The notes under the pieces: generated by a model
What the model saw: the letters and a program-made list of their open reading frames with translations, nothing else
Told to the model about the DNA's origin: nothing
The model's database searches: none
Part shown: positions 48,350 through 59,580 of the stretch, piece after piece
How the letters are laid out: each line of letters starts with the position of its first letter
Position numbering within the stretch: position 1 is the stretch's first letter
NCBI RefSeq assembly: GCF_036669915.1
Contig: NC_089320.1
Location: 11,076,233-11,140,232 of the forward strand
DNA: 64,000 nt
Origin: Pocillopora verrucosa
Taxonomy: Eukaryota; Cnidaria; Anthozoa; Scleractinia; Pocilloporidae
Direction: 5' to 3'
Position numbers and translations under genes: made by a program

Positions 48350-50279
48350 AAGACTAGTGTCCCGACCACCATACTGTATTCGCCCTGAGCGATCCCACTG
48401 ATGCTGATTATTGCACAGATTGTAGCCACGACCATAATATGTCGTGTAAAGACTGTGAGGCATTAAAGGAAGCTATTCAGGGAATTCATTCTGCCATTGA
48501 ATAGTATTCCTCCAAGCTAAGTAATAAAGAGAAGGAGGATGATCTTCGACATGATGCACTTGTTGATGAAGAGAAAGTCAAGGAGCCGAAGGCACACATT
48601 ATGCGCGCCCACAATCAGGAAAAATGCAAGCAAAGTGTCTTACTTTCTCTTCTGGAGGACGAAGTTTTTATATTATCTGACTGGGCAATGAAGTTTTTGC
48701 AAATAAAGTTTCGCGAAAAACAATCAGAATCGTTTGAAAAGAGAGGCATAAATTGGCATATATGCATTGTCATTGTCAAGATAGGAGGGAAGCTTGAAGT
48801 CTCCACTTACGCTCACCTGTTGAACAGTTGTGGCCACAAAACACACGATTGGTTCACTGTTCTCTCAATCCTCGGGCAACTCATGACTGTCATAAAAATG
48901 AGCCATCCAACCACTACAATAGTGTACCTAAGATCAGACGAAGCGGGTTTTTATCACAACAGCAGTCTCTTTGCGGCCCTTCAAGATGTCGGAAGTCGTC
49001 AGGGAGTTGACATTGTGGGATAAAATTTTTCGGAACCACAGCACGGTAAGGATATTTGCGACAGGATTTTATGCCCGATGAAAGCCGCCGTCAAACGTTA
49101 CTGCAACGAAGGTCATGATATTTTGATGGCTCAAGACATGCAGACTGCCCTAAAAGAAAGACCAGTACGAGGAACGACAGCAGGAGTATTCTGAATGAAC
49201 GATAAGTTTATAACTCTGAAGTTAAAGAAGATCCCTAATTTCAGCGCACTGCACAATTTTGAGTTTACCTCCCGTGGACTTCGAATGTGGAAAGCTTTTA
49301 AAATTGGAGCTGGTAAGCTAATTGCATGGAATAACATCATATTTTGTTTACAAGAAGCTACCTGCCTCAGCGAGGATAAACTGTTTTTCATAGTTTGAGC
49401 ACGAGAGATGGATGAGACGACCGCGCACCATGGGAGAGTTGACGATATCAGTGGCACCTTCGAATGTCCCCATCCCCAGTGCTCAAAATAATTCCTTAGT
49501 CGTGCAGAGCTGGAAACTCATCTAAGTGTGACTGCAAATCACAGCCCAGCGAAGACGGTACAGCGGGGCGTGTATGACTAGTTACGAATCGATTGGGTTC
49601 AGTTTTTCCAGAGAAATCACTGGATCCCAAAAGAAAGTCTCGCCTCCAGAAAGAAGTTCAAATGGAAACCACAACCGAGGTAAACTCGCTTCGAATGGGT
49701 TGGGCGCTTCAAAAACCTAAAGGCAGCCAAACACGCTTCTCTGACAAAGTTCGTGGGTACTTACAAAAAAAGTTTGACATTGGTCAAAAAACTGGGAGGA
49801 AGGAAGATCCTGCATAAGAAGCTAACGATATGCGCAATGCACTCAACACCGATGGCACACGAATGTTAAGTAGAATGGAATGGCTTTCAAAGCTTCAAAT
49901 TCTGAGATTTTTTTCGCGACTCTCTGCGAAGAGAAAGCAATCAGTTGGTAAGGAAACCTCCGCCGTTGACGACGATGAAGAGCTTGTTGAAGAGTATGCC
50001 TCGCTAACAGATGAACAAATGCTCGAGAAAGCCAGTGTAGCTGTAGAGTCTGAAATTGGTGTCAAGCATCTAGTGATGTATGATGTCTACAACCTTTGCG
50101 AAATTGCATATGAAAACAGACTTTTATTTTCAAGGTTAAGATGCTCAGGGAAAAGGGCAGTGTGCAAGCATTTTGAAATCCCATCTAACTTAAGAGACAC
50201 CAAATCAAGTTTGGTTAAGGTACTATCACTAATGGTTGAAGATTGCTCATGCATGAAAGAATCAGATTACGCAATGTAA
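48350..50279 (+). pseudogene. transposase-like gene of element A, decayed
   Basis: Plus-strand frames with few breaks. An N-terminal Cys/His region (CTDCSHDHNMSCKDCEALK, about 48,410) is followed by an in-frame TAG. Next come ILSDWAMKFLQIKFREKQ (about 48,670), KRGINWHICIV, and TIVYLRSDEAGFYHNSSLF (about 48,920). After TAA at 49,021 comes NFSEPQHGKDICDR, then after TGA at 49,192 KIPNFSALHNFEF and GLRMWKAFKIGAGKLIAW. A C2H2-like finger (FECPHPQCSK...LETHL) lies near 49,460. The tail to 50,279 includes TGRKEDPA and DMRNA. Spaced acidic residues (DWAMK, RSDEAG, FSEPQ) could be an RNase-H-fold DDE/D catalytic triad; this is inference. If so, the third site is hit by the stop and by D to N. Confidence 0.6.
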
Positions 50280-51065
50280 GTTTCAAACAACTATTTTGGT
50301 AAATTGAAATTCCACAACTTTGTCAATGGTGACATTTGTGACGGTTTGGATCCATTTGGATTCTGGATTATGCGTAGCAGACCATAAGGAAGGAACAGTG
50401 GGATGAAGTGATAAAAATGTGAAGGCTTGAAAAGATTTAAATTTATTAGAGCTTTCTGAAACGCCACGACCGAGAAAGGATACTGAATAAAATATGTCCA
50501 TCTTCTTTGAGATGAGGTTTGGGACTGCCTAAGGTTGTGTTAAAAAAAATTAATTTTTAGAAAACTCATCCGTTTACTTTCAGGTGCTGGAACTAATTGC
50601 AGGAAAAAGAAAAACCAAGTCCCGTATATTCTGTAGTCTTTGGAATTATTCTACCTGGTTGATTTACTATGTATTCTGGCCAAATCCTAAATCGAAGACG
50701 ACTATTTGGAAACTTGTGGTTTACCGACGTGGACGAAGGATCAACTGAGAAGGAATTTAAGTAACATAGACGTTGCGTGACGCATGAGTTAAGTTACTGA
50801 GTTATCATCACTACTTTGCGACCTGATGGCGGTACACAGAAGTCTTATCGTTTTAGAAAAAAATCCACCATGTTTTTTTTGGTATTCATTCAATATTTTA
50901 TTTCTGGCGACTTCGTGAGGTTTCATAAATTCAGAAGAAAAGACCTTAAGATGAATTAGTTCGCGTGGTAAAAAAATTATTTGATTACATGTCACATATA
51001 TCAATTGGAAAGGACTTCGCTTTAAGTACCACGAATATGAAAACTTCGACGTTGAAACTAAGTGT
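50280..51065. other. interior non-coding part of element A
   Basis: AT-rich sequence between the decayed gene and the right terminal repeat. No frame of note. Confidence 0.5.
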
Positions 51066-51863
51066 TATTCTGAAAAAACATGAATCTTGTCATAGCTATC
51101 CTGCCTCTGAAGTTTTTTCCCCTTCCTCATTAATTGAGTGATAAACAAAACAATAGGTCGCCTCTAAGAGTCAACTCTCGGCGGCTGTATTTCTTAGATG
51201 AAGATAGAGATTTTTCCTTACTTAATGATGTTTTATCCTATTGTGAGTCTTAAGAAAGCTTTTATGGACTCAAATCACTCGTCAAACATAAGTTGGCCGA
51301 ATTAGTTCCGTTTATTTTTTAGACCGCTCCATGTGCATTGCTAGCTCGAATTTTCGAAAATGCACGCAATTTGTCGGCCGGCTATTCTAGAAGTTCGCCG
51401 AAACCACCACATGTTTTTATATTTCCATGCTCTTCTACCCTATTTTAGTCAATCTTTAGTCAGTGGAATTTTGCGCTGAGCCGAGATAAAGTTGCATATT
51501 TCCGGTCATGGCGGTATCGTCAAAGTAGGTGTCAAACAAATACTTTGCAGTGAAAAAAACAAAATTTACGTGGTTTGTTCTCATAAAGGGTTGATCTAAA
51601 TATGCGAAGCAAAAAAAAACCCTCGAACTAGAATTCTGTAAAAAGACGAGCTCGGCAATTTGTGCCATTTTCGATATTCGGAGTTGTTACAAAGTAGCGT
51701 AAGAGCGCTGAAGCGATTTTCGCTCAGAAAAAAATTTTGCAAAACCCAAGGTGGTTTCGATTACTTTTAGACTAAGGTAGATTCCTGAGCAAAGTTTGAA
51801 AGAAATCGATTTTTCGACCCCAAACGCACTGGACCGCTCTTAGAGAGACTGCATGCGTCTTAA

Positions 51864-52665
51864 GAGGCTGTCTCTCTTATTTCCACCCGGTCAATTTTGC
51901 GTCAAAAATAATTTTGCCTGAAACTCTGTTAACAGAAAGACTTTACCTAGGAAAGAACTAAATTAGATTTGGTTTGATTCGAAATAATTTTCTGACTGCA
52001 TTACAGGCCATAATTATTTCCCAGTCCGTAGGGACCGTCGCAACGTCTCGAAAATTGAAAAATAGGCATATTTTGTAACGTTGTAAAATATTTGATTCGC
52101 GTAGTTAAGCCACAGAATTTATATCAGATTGCTTAAAAACCTTTCTAGTTTGCCAAGAAAGTTAGAATTTGCCCTCTCAACATATTTGAAAAGGCGAATT
52201 TTAGCATATTCTGACTACTAGAAATCGCCATCAGCCGATGGCCGTAAATAACCTTGATTTGACGATTCTATCCTACACAGCCGTTAAGTTTAGACCTTTA
52301 TAGGCAAAAATATGCAAAAACCCCTATACGTTTTCGATTTTTCAAAAGTTATGACCGTTTGAATCAGCACATGTACGAGCATTCGCGATTTTTTCGCCTA
52401 CACCAAAATCGAACCACTGTAGCAGATTTCGTCATAAATACAGCTTATCCGCTTTGCAGCCCGGCTTCATGGCTCACTTCAGAATTTTTCTAATAACCAA
52501 ATTGGTGAAATCCATGATAACTTCAACAAATAGCTAGGTATTGCCTTCGAAAAGTAGGCGGCATCCATCGTGATTCGTGGTATCAAAACAAATGTCGGAA
52601 TTGGCCACATTTCGCGGTGAATCACCCATTTAACATCGCTGCAGAGCTGAATTTTTTCCAAAATT
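51864..52665. repeat. left terminal inverted repeat of element B
   Basis: Starts right after TTAA at 51,863. The inner end is near CAGAGCTGAATTTTTTCCAAA. A 60-codon frame inside it (52,479-52,661, -) recurs in the other arm only because the arms are inverted copies. Confidence 0.85.
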
Positions 52666-53049
52666 GAGAAACAACCGGAGAAATCATGGGTTTATGTGAA
52701 ATTTCAGATATTCCTCGCTTCCCAAACTGGTGAACTGGACTTTATGATAACTCCAGCAAATACCTCCAAAATTCAGCGGTCGGCATCTGTCGATACTCTT
52801 CTTTGACTCGTTGTTGCGAACTAAACTCGAAAACTAAAGCCATGTTTCGCGCTTAATGTTCAGTTGAAACTTTGGATTGCAGCTGCATTCTCTTCAAGAA
52901 TCAGTCATAGAACTCCACTTGTAAGTCTATGTGTCGAAGTTTAGCGTTTTGGAATTTAAAGCTGAACGATTGCACTATCGCGCATAACAGAGGTCCGCAT
53001 TAATCATTGCAGGTGAACCTGCTGACCCTTTATTTTTTTTGGAAGGCCT

Positions 53050-53770
53050 GCAAGTGTAGTATGGCATGCAAGTGCTTTTTCGAAACCAGAGAGGCTTCAG
53101 TCTGTAGTGAGTCTTCAGCGAGGTTGTTAAAGCTTTCATTGGACAGACGATACGCATTGACGAAACACCCAGTGAAGGGAACAACAGCTGCAGTAAGAAT
53201 AGTAGACGAATCAAAGAACACTCTCTGTATAAATAAGATTGAGCATTTTAGTAGCTTCCGCAACTTCGAATATGGAGATATCGGTCTGAGAGTTTGGAAA
53301 TGTTATGGCATCGGTAAAGGGAAGTACATTCCATATGACGTAATTTATATCAAGCACCAAGGTCAAACGTCCCTTCAAACCATAGAATCTCAAGGGTTTT
53401 ATGATCCTCCTGAAAAGCGTGTGGTCAAGCGTCGTTCAAAGGGCAGCAAGGAAACAGAGAGTACAACGCCATTGTTTGAATGCTCTGTGTTTGGATGTGT
53501 TGAAGTGTTCGAAACCTTTTCGCAACTGGAGCTGCACCTGAACGTTGGAAAGCATACAGTCAGCAGGTTAAAGCCAGTATGATGCAAGGGACTGGGCCCT
53601 TAAGTTCTCGTCGATAGATACCGCTGGTATCGAGTGTTCGAGCTGTTCGTTAGATTCTAGTACACCACTCACTGCTCCCGTGGATACTTCGCCCCACTCG
53701 TCTTTACGAACAGGATGGGCCGTAAGCAAACCAAGGGGCAGCGTTAGATTTTCAGAGAAGGTAAAAGATG
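53050..53770 (+). pseudogene. transposase-like gene of element B, portion left of the BEL insertion
   Basis: Plus frame with KHPVKGTTAAVRIVDESK, NKIEHFSSFRNFEY, GLRVWKCYGIGKGKYIPY and a C2H2-like finger FECSVFGCVEVFETFSQLEL (53,480-53,545). After one stop (53,581, a TGA) and a frame change, GWAVSKPRGSVRFSEKVKD runs up to the LTR. It matches the C-terminal half of the element A protein. The N-terminal half with the acidic motifs is absent. Confidence 0.6.
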
Positions 53771-53986
53771 TGTGAGAGATTATTCAGCGTTAATTGATTT
53801 CCGGTTGATTTTTTGCGATAAGTGACAGATGATTGAACAATAGGATCATATTATATATTTAAAATGAGAGAGACCAGAGCGAAAGACAGAGAACGGTGAG
53901 ACGAGAGAGAGGGAGGTTAAGTTGATTTTATAAAATAAAACGTGAAGTTTCGGAACATAGCAGATTCTTTAGTCTCATTTCCGACA
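53771..53986 (+). repeat. 5' LTR of the BEL element
   Basis: Starts TGTGAGAGATTATTCAG and ends TCTCATTTCCGACA (TG...CA). It includes ATTATATATTTAAAA, a possible TATA box, and GAGACGAGAGAGAGGGAGG. The preceding TG is also shared, so the border could be 2 bp earlier. Confidence 0.9.
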
Positions 53987-53989
53987 CAG

Positions 53990-54007
53990 TGGCACCTCCG
54001 ACGGGAC
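53990..54007 (+). promoter_or_regulatory. primer-binding site-like sequence
   Basis: TGGCACCTCCGACGGGAC lies 3 nt after the 5' LTR. It begins TGG, as expected for pairing with the CCA end of a tRNA primer. The tRNA is not identified. Confidence 0.55.
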
Positions 54008-54189
54008 GCGCGAAGCATGGAGGAACTAACCAAAGAAGCAGAGGCTAAATTGCAGATGTTGCTGTACACTAATGGAAAAACACGTGGCATTGTGGAAAGG
54101 GAAACCTAGGAGCGGTCGCGCGACATCGCGACAACCTACAAGCATTAGTAAAAGAAGTAGACGCGCTTAAACTAAAGGTCGAGCAGGCC

Positions 54190-57100
54190 ATGTTCAAGGC
54201 CGGGAAAAGTGCAGAAGACGTTGGAAGTTGGAGCAGTAGCATTGAAGAACCGATCGCCGAAGCTGACGAAGAAGTTTCGCGACTAGAAAAATGGCTCGTG
54301 GAGACGAATGGAGAGATCGAACATCGAAAGCACAAGGACGAAGAAGAAAGGAAAGCCCGTGCTCGTGAAGAGGAGCTTAAATTCGAAAGAGAGCAAATGG
54401 AGATGAAGCTAGAATTCGAACGCCAACTGGAAGAGACCAAGGCAAAACAGCAACCTGTTGAGAAGGTTAATCAGACTGAACAAAGGACAACAAAGCTACC
54501 GAAACTACAGATCACAAAGTTTAATGGGACGTATGAAGCATGGCTGCCGTTCTGGAACAAATTTCAAGCTGAAATTGATAAAGCAAACCTTGCGTCTGTG
54601 ACCAAGTTTGCATACCTAAAAGAGCTGGTAGATCCAAAGGTTCGAGCGGAGATAGACGGACTGCCTTTCACAACAGAGGGCTACGAAAGGGCAAAGAATA
54701 TCCTCATCGGCGAATATGGGAAAACGAGCGAGATCGTGAATGCGTACGTCCAGAACATCGCGAATTTGCCTGTCATTACAGGAACACAACCTGCGCCTAT
54801 CCACGAATTTTACAAGAAGCTCGTGTACAATGTGCAATCTTTGGAGACACTGGGCAAATTGAAAGACGTCACTGGAAATGTAAGGAGTGTGCTCGACAAA
54901 CTAAAGGGTGTAAAAGCAGATCTAGTGAGAGGACAAGTGGACTGGCAGGACTGGGACTTCCCACAGTTGATAAAAGCTTTGAAAAGTTGGAAGGAAATCA
55001 ACCCCATTGGGAGCGGCGCGGATAATGCGGGGAAGCAAGGTGCTAAATTCCGCGATCGCGAGAAAACATTTCACGCAAACGAAACTACGCCAACACAAAG
55101 AGGGTGCGTCTACTGTGACGCAACTGACCACAGAGCTGTGAATTGCGACAAGTTTGTGACAGTTGGAGACCGCAGGAAACAATTAGGACTGAAACAGCTT
55201 TGTTTTAACTGCACAGGAAGTCGACACCGTGCTTCTGAGTGCAAATGCCGTTCTGGCTGCCAGATCTGCAGTCGAAGACATCATACGTCGATCTGTGACA
55301 AACATACATCGCGAGACCAGCTGATGACCACAACGAGTGCAGAAAGGAAAGGAGTGGTGTATCCTATGGTAACAGTTGACGTGAACGGTGTTAAATGCCG
55401 AGCATTGTTGGATACAGGAGCCGGAAGTTCCTACGCTTCATCAACGCTTCTGAACTGTTTACATTTGCGCCCTATCCGTCAACAATTCAAGCGCATTGAA
55501 ATGATGTTTGGTACTTCAAACAAAGCGATAGACATCTATGGCCTACAAATTCGAAGCGTTGATGGTAAATTCACCTTGGAAGCCGAAGTAAACAAAGTCG
55601 ACCGCAAAGAGTTGTTGACATTGGAAAACCCAAAATGCGCAGAAATCGTGGCTCAGTTTTCTCATTTGAAGGGCGTAACCACAAATGATAACGACGAGAA
55701 AGCGATGTTGCCTGTTCATCTGATCCTTGGAACAAACGAGTACGCTAAGATCAAAACAGGGGCAAGACCAAGAGTTGGGCGCTCGGGAGAACCAGTAGCA
55801 GAATACACGAAGTTCGGCTGGACGATCTTGTCACCTGGAACAGAGTTGGATCTCAGCAACATGTTGTTAACGCAGACCTCCGCAATTGATTACGAAGAAT
55901 TGTGCAAGTTAGACGTCTTGGGGTTGAAGGACAATCCAAGTGGAGACCAGGAAACCGTTTACGAAGAATTCAAAGAGCAACTAACTAGGAGTTCAGAAGG
56001 CTGGTACGAGACGAACTTGCCCTGGAAAGGAAATCACCCCCCCCTACCGAACAATCACACTGGAAGTTTAAAACGTCTCAAAAATCTCGTGCGGAAGTTA
56101 GAGATACAAGGCGAGCTGGAGAGGTACAACGACATTATCCAGACTCAACTGAGCCAAGGGATCGTAGAACACGCTGACGAGGTGGTCAAGGACGGAAAAG
56201 AGTTCTACATTCCTCATAAAGCGGTCGTGCGCGAGAATGCAGAATCTACAAAGATACGCATTGTTTATGATGCTTCTGCAAGAGCTAATGCAAGTGTCCC
56301 CTCACTCAACGAGTGCCTCGAAATCGGCCCTCCACTACAGAACCAGCTTTGGAACGTGCTGGTACGAAATAGGTTCTATCCCGTGGCAATAGCTGGCGAC
56401 TTAAAACAAGCATTTTTGCAAATTCGCGTCCGAAGAGAAGACCGAGATGCCTTACGCTTTCATTGGATAAAGGATCTGGCAAGCAAACAAGTAGAAACCT
56501 TGCGATTCACTCGAGTACTCTTTGGTTTGGCACCGTCTCCATTCCTCTTGGCCGCAGTTACCAAAGAACATCTACAGCGATACAAAATGGTGAACCCGGA
56601 ATTAGTAGAGGAGATAGAGCGCAGTATGTACGTGGATGATTTAATCAGTGGTGGGGAGACAACAGAACAAGCGTTAGAAATCAAGATGACAGCCACGACC
56701 ATCTTTGGTGAGGCGACTTTCAAGCTGCACAAGTGGCATTCCAACGATCGGGAACTAGAAGTTGAAACTGCGACTGTAGATGAAGAAAGTCAGAGTTACG
56801 CCAAACAACAACTGGGAACCAGAAAGGGCGAATCAAAACTGCTAGGAGTCCCCTGGGACAAAGAAAAGGACGAAATTCAAGTCAGCTTCCCGATTTCAAC
56901 CGCTGAGCCGACAAAAAGAGGTATTCTTGGAAAAGTCGCAAAAATCTACGATCCACTCGGTCTGGCTTCACCCGTGACCCTCTCTGGAAAAATGCTCTAC
57001 AGAGATGCCTGCGACACGAAGATCGCGTGGGATAGGCCCCTACCAAGTGACTTACAAGCCAAATGGAAGAAATGGGAGCAAGGACTTCCAGAGCACGTGA

Positions 57101-59244
57101 ACGCGCCAAGAAATGTCGTCAAGCATTCAGGGAAGATATTATCAATCGACTTACACACATTCGGGGACGCAAGCGGGAAAGGAGTTGCAGCCGCGGTTTA
57201 TGCAGTGGTGGAGCAACCATCAGGCACGAATCGAGGCCTCGGGACGGCGAAGTCGCGGCTCGCGAAGAAAGGACTCACGATTCCCCGATTAGAACTAGTG
57301 GCTGGACATATGGCTGCGAACCTAGTACACAATGTGAAAGAAGTCCTGAAGGGTTTTCCCGTAAGAAGTGTCTATGGTTGGCTGGATAGCACAGTCGCAC
57401 TGCATTGGATCCGTGGTAATGGCGAATACAAACAGTTCGTGGAAAATCGAGTGAGGAAGATCCAAGAAAAAGAAATAAACTGGAGGCATGTACCAACAGA
57501 GGAGAATCCTGCGGACGTGGGGAGTCGGGGAGGAGATGTGAGTAGATTGACAGCTCTTTGGTGGCAGGGGCCAAGCTGGTTAGCAAAACCACAGGACTGG
57601 CCGCCAGACCTTGTAACGACATCTACTCAAGAATCAAAAGCGGAAGAAGCGAAACAAACTCGCGAGTTGTTTGCTCTAGCAGTAGAGAAAACAGAGAACA
57701 ACGACGCCTTCGATGCGCTGCTGGAGAAGTACGAGCTGTGGCGTGTGTTGCGAGTGGGTGCTTGGATCTGGAGATTCCTCCACAACATAAGAACCGTCCG
57801 TAAACAGAGAATCGTTGGTCCCATTACCACTGAAGAAATACAGAAACAGACAACGTTCTGGATCAAGCGATCTCAGCAACAAGCAAAGTCGAGCCAGAAA
57901 TTTGAAGAAGACCGTTTACAGTTAAATGTGCAAGGAAACCAAGAGGGAATATTAGAATGTAGGGGAAGAATTCAAGGCCATTACCCCATCTTTCTGCCAG
58001 ACTCCTCGCCCTTCACTCGCAAGTTAGTTCACCGATCACATGTCGACACACTGCACGGAGGAGTGGCCCTTACCATGACCAAAGTGCGAGAGCTATACTG
58101 GGTACCGCGTTTAAGGGCACTCGTAAAACAAGTTCTCAGAGCGTGTTCAGGCTGCAAGCGTTTTCAGGCCATGGCGCTGGCAACGCCGCCTCCCGGACTT
58201 CTACCCACTGACCGCACAGAGGGGAGCACCCCATTTGAGGTTATCGGAGTCGATTTTGCAGGGCCCATCAAGTACCGTATCAGAGCCAAAACAGAAGGAA
58301 AGGCCTATCTTGCATTGTACGCGTGCAGTCTTACCCGAGGATTATTCCTGGAAGTACTACCAAACCTGGCAACCAGTGAATTCCTAAGAAGTCTAAAACG
58401 GCTCATCGCGCGCCGTGGGCGTCCGAAGAAGATATATTCCGACAATGGCAAAACCTTTGTTGGCGCCGAGAAGTGGCTCAAACAAGTTATGCGTGACGAG
58501 AAGACACAAGATTACTTAGCACATGAGAACATCAAGTGGCAATTCAACCTCAGCCGCGCCGCTTGGTGGGGAGGACAGTTCGAGCGCCTCATCGCACTGG
58601 TAAAAACAGCTTTAAACAAGACTATCGGATGCGGAATGTTGACCTGGACAGAGCTGTGTGAAGTGGTACTGGATGTGGAGATTGCTTTGAATAATCGCCC
58701 TTTATGTTACGTCGAAGACGACATACAGTTACCCGTGCTTACCCCTAACTCACTGCTATTTCTTCGATCAAACCAGCTACCAGAACTGGAACCACACCAT
58801 CTAAGAGAATTTGATCTGCGTAGAAGAGCTAAATATTTGCGAAGGTGCAAGCAGGCTTTGTGGACCAGGTGGACTACCGAATATTTACGAGGGTTGAGAG
58901 AACGACACCGGATGAAACACAAGGGTCAAACCACGCCCTTGGCCAAAGGAGAGGTAGTCATCATCAAGGACGAGGAACGAAATCGCAATAAATGGAAAAT
59001 TGGAATCGTGGAAGATCTGATTCCGGGACGAGACGGAATCGTTCGAGCTGCCAAACTTCGAGCGGGGAAAGGAACACTTGAACGGGCGGTACAACACCTT
59101 TACCCACTGGAGCTGTCCTGCGATCGGGAGAATGTACAGGCTCCTCTGCAGCTCAACCCCTTAGCCCCGACATTCAGGCCCAGGAGGGATGCAGTGGTAG
59201 CCGCTCGTTATCGCATTCAAGATGCGAACATTGATGCCGATTAG
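54190..59244 (+). CDS. BEL/Pao Gag-Pol polyprotein (1,684 residues)
   Basis: A single open frame. Residues 1-90 are a charged coiled coil. A gag-like domain follows from about 103 (KLQITKFNGTYEAWLPFW). Zinc knuckles CVYCDATDHRAVNC and CFNCTGSRHRASEC lie at about 306 and 338. The aspartic protease is at about 405 (LLDTGAGSSYAS). Reverse transcriptase occupies about 690-900 with GDLKQAFLQI and the YVDD box near 813, then RNase H (TFGDASGKG, about 990). Integrase has an HHCC zinc region near 1,280-1,325 (HVDTLHGGV...CSGCKRF) and acidic residues in VDFAG, YSDNGKTF and the GGQFERL region. A C-terminal domain lies near 1,600 (LAKGEVVIIKDEERNRNKWK). Order PR-RT-RH-IN and the Pao-type protease fit BEL/Pao. 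The true Gag start is probably the ATG at 54,017; that frame hits TAG at 54,107 after a 1-bp shift, so about 57 N-terminal codons are out of frame. Confidence 0.95.
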   Translation: MFKAGKSAEDVGSWSSSIEEPIAEADEEVSRLEKWLVETNGEIEHRKHKDEEERKARAREEELKFEREQMEMKLEFERQLEETKAKQQPVEKVNQTEQRTTKLPKLQITKFNGTYEAWLPFWNKFQAEIDKANLASVTKFAYLKELVDPKVRAEIDGLPFTTEGYERAKNILIGEYGKTSEIVNAYVQNIANLPVITGTQPAPIHEFYKKLVYNVQSLETLGKLKDVTGNVRSVLDKLKGVKADLVRGQVDWQDWDFPQLIKALKSWKEINPIGSGADNAGKQGAKFRDREKTFHANETTPTQRGCVYCDATDHRAVNCDKFVTVGDRRKQLGLKQLCFNCTGSRHRASECKCRSGCQICSRRHHTSICDKHTSRDQLMTTTSAERKGVVYPMVTVDVNGVKCRALLDTGAGSSYASSTLLNCLHLRPIRQQFKRIEMMFGTSNKAIDIYGLQIRSVDGKFTLEAEVNKVDRKELLTLENPKCAEIVAQFSHLKGVTTNDNDEKAMLPVHLILGTNEYAKIKTGARPRVGRSGEPVAEYTKFGWTILSPGTELDLSNMLLTQTSAIDYEELCKLDVLGLKDNPSGDQETVYEEFKEQLTRSSEGWYETNLPWKGNHPPLPNNHTGSLKRLKNLVRKLEIQGELERYNDIIQTQLSQGIVEHADEVVKDGKEFYIPHKAVVRENAESTKIRIVYDASARANASVPSLNECLEIGPPLQNQLWNVLVRNRFYPVAIAGDLKQAFLQIRVRREDRDALRFHWIKDLASKQVETLRFTRVLFGLAPSPFLLAAVTKEHLQRYKMVNPELVEEIERSMYVDDLISGGETTEQALEIKMTATTIFGEATFKLHKWHSNDRELEVETATVDEESQSYAKQQLGTRKGESKLLGVPWDKEKDEIQVSFPISTAEPTKRGILGKVAKIYDPLGLASPVTLSGKMLYRDACDTKIAWDRPLPSDLQAKWKKWEQGLPEHVNAPRNVVKHSGKILSIDLHTFGDASGKGVAAAVYAVVEQPSGTNRGLGTAKSRLAKKGLTIPRLELVAGHMAANLVHNVKEVLKGFPVRSVYGWLDSTVALHWIRGNGEYKQFVENRVRKIQEKEINWRHVPTEENPADVGSRGGDVSRLTALWWQGPSWLAKPQDWPPDLVTTSTQESKAEEAKQTRELFALAVEKTENNDAFDALLEKYELWRVLRVGAWIWRFLHNIRTVRKQRIVGPITTEEIQKQTTFWIKRSQQQAKSSQKFEEDRLQLNVQGNQEGILECRGRIQGHYPIFLPDSSPFTRKLVHRSHVDTLHGGVALTMTKVRELYWVPRLRALVKQVLRACSGCKRFQAMALATPPPGLLPTDRTEGSTPFEVIGVDFAGPIKYRIRAKTEGKAYLALYACSLTRGLFLEVLPNLATSEFLRSLKRLIARRGRPKKIYSDNGKTFVGAEKWLKQVMRDEKTQDYLAHENIKWQFNLSRAAWWGGQFERLIALVKTALNKTIGCGMLTWTELCEVVLDVEIALNNRPLCYVEDDIQLPVLTPNSLLFLRSNQLPELEPHHLREFDLRRRAKYLRRCKQALWTRWTTEYLRGLRERHRMKHKGQTTPLAKGEVVIIKDEERNRNKWKIGIVEDLIPGRDGIVRAAKLRAGKGTLERAVQHLYPLELSCDRENVQAPLQLNPLAPTFRPRRDAVVAARYRIQDANIDAD

Positions 59245-59348
59245 AGATATTTAGGAACACTGAACTGATATACTGGACTAACTTTCTGTTTCGTTCATTG
59301 AATTTCAAATTTTATCGAGCGCGCCATTCTAGTGTTTTTCTCCGTTGA

Positions 59349-59362
59349 GAAAAACAGGGGAG
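59349..59362 (+). promoter_or_regulatory. polypurine tract of the BEL element
   Basis: GAAAAACAGGGGAG directly before the 3' LTR, the usual primer for plus-strand synthesis. Confidence 0.7.
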
Positions 59363-59364
59363 TG

Positions 59365-59580
59365 TGTGAGAGATTATTCAGCGTTAATTGATTTCCGGTT
59401 GATTTTTTGCGATAAGTGACAGATGATTGAACAATAGGATCATATTATATATTTAAAATGAGAGAGACCAGAGCGAAAGACAGAGAACGGTGAGACGAGA
59501 GAGAGGGAGGTTAAGTTGATTTTATAAAATAAAACGTGAAGTTTCGGAACATAGCAGATTCTTTAGTCTCATTTCCGACA
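59365..59580 (+). repeat. 3' LTR of the BEL element
   Basis: 216 bp, identical by eye to the 5' LTR; ends CCGACA at 59,580. Confidence 0.9.

Larger units (their letters stand above)
47038..51859 (+). mobile_element. DNA transposon A with terminal inverted repeats of about 800 bp
   Basis: 47,038-47,888 and 51,066-51,859 are long, imperfect reverse complements. Landmarks are CAGTCTCTCTA-type ends, AAATCGATTTCTTTC, GCCGAGCTCGTCTTTT and GGCAGGATAGCTATGACAAG at the inner end. The interior holds a decayed gene (48,350-50,279) that is related to the one in element B. On the right it abuts the TTAA at 51,860-51,863. On the left the expected TTAA reads TTTG, perhaps lost in the tandem duplication there. 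Superfamily not determined. Confidence 0.7.
53771..59580 (+). mobile_element. BEL/Pao LTR retrotransposon, recent and nearly intact
   Basis: 5' LTR 53,771-53,986, 3' LTR 59,365-59,580, primer-binding-like site just after the 5' LTR, a purine tract before the 3' LTR, and one Gag-Pol frame between. The two 216-bp LTRs look identical base for base, so insertion was recent. It sits inside the element B gene, whose frame resumes at once after the 3' LTR (EYLTARFTLGERTGRK). The flanks are GATG on the left and GAATA on the right, so no clean 5-bp target duplication is visible. Confidence 0.93.

Noticed and set aside
54069..54440. 123-codon minus-strand frame opposite the BEL Gag
   Set aside because: It is antisense to a charged coiled-coil region with codon bias that opens the reverse frame; serine-rich and without a domain.
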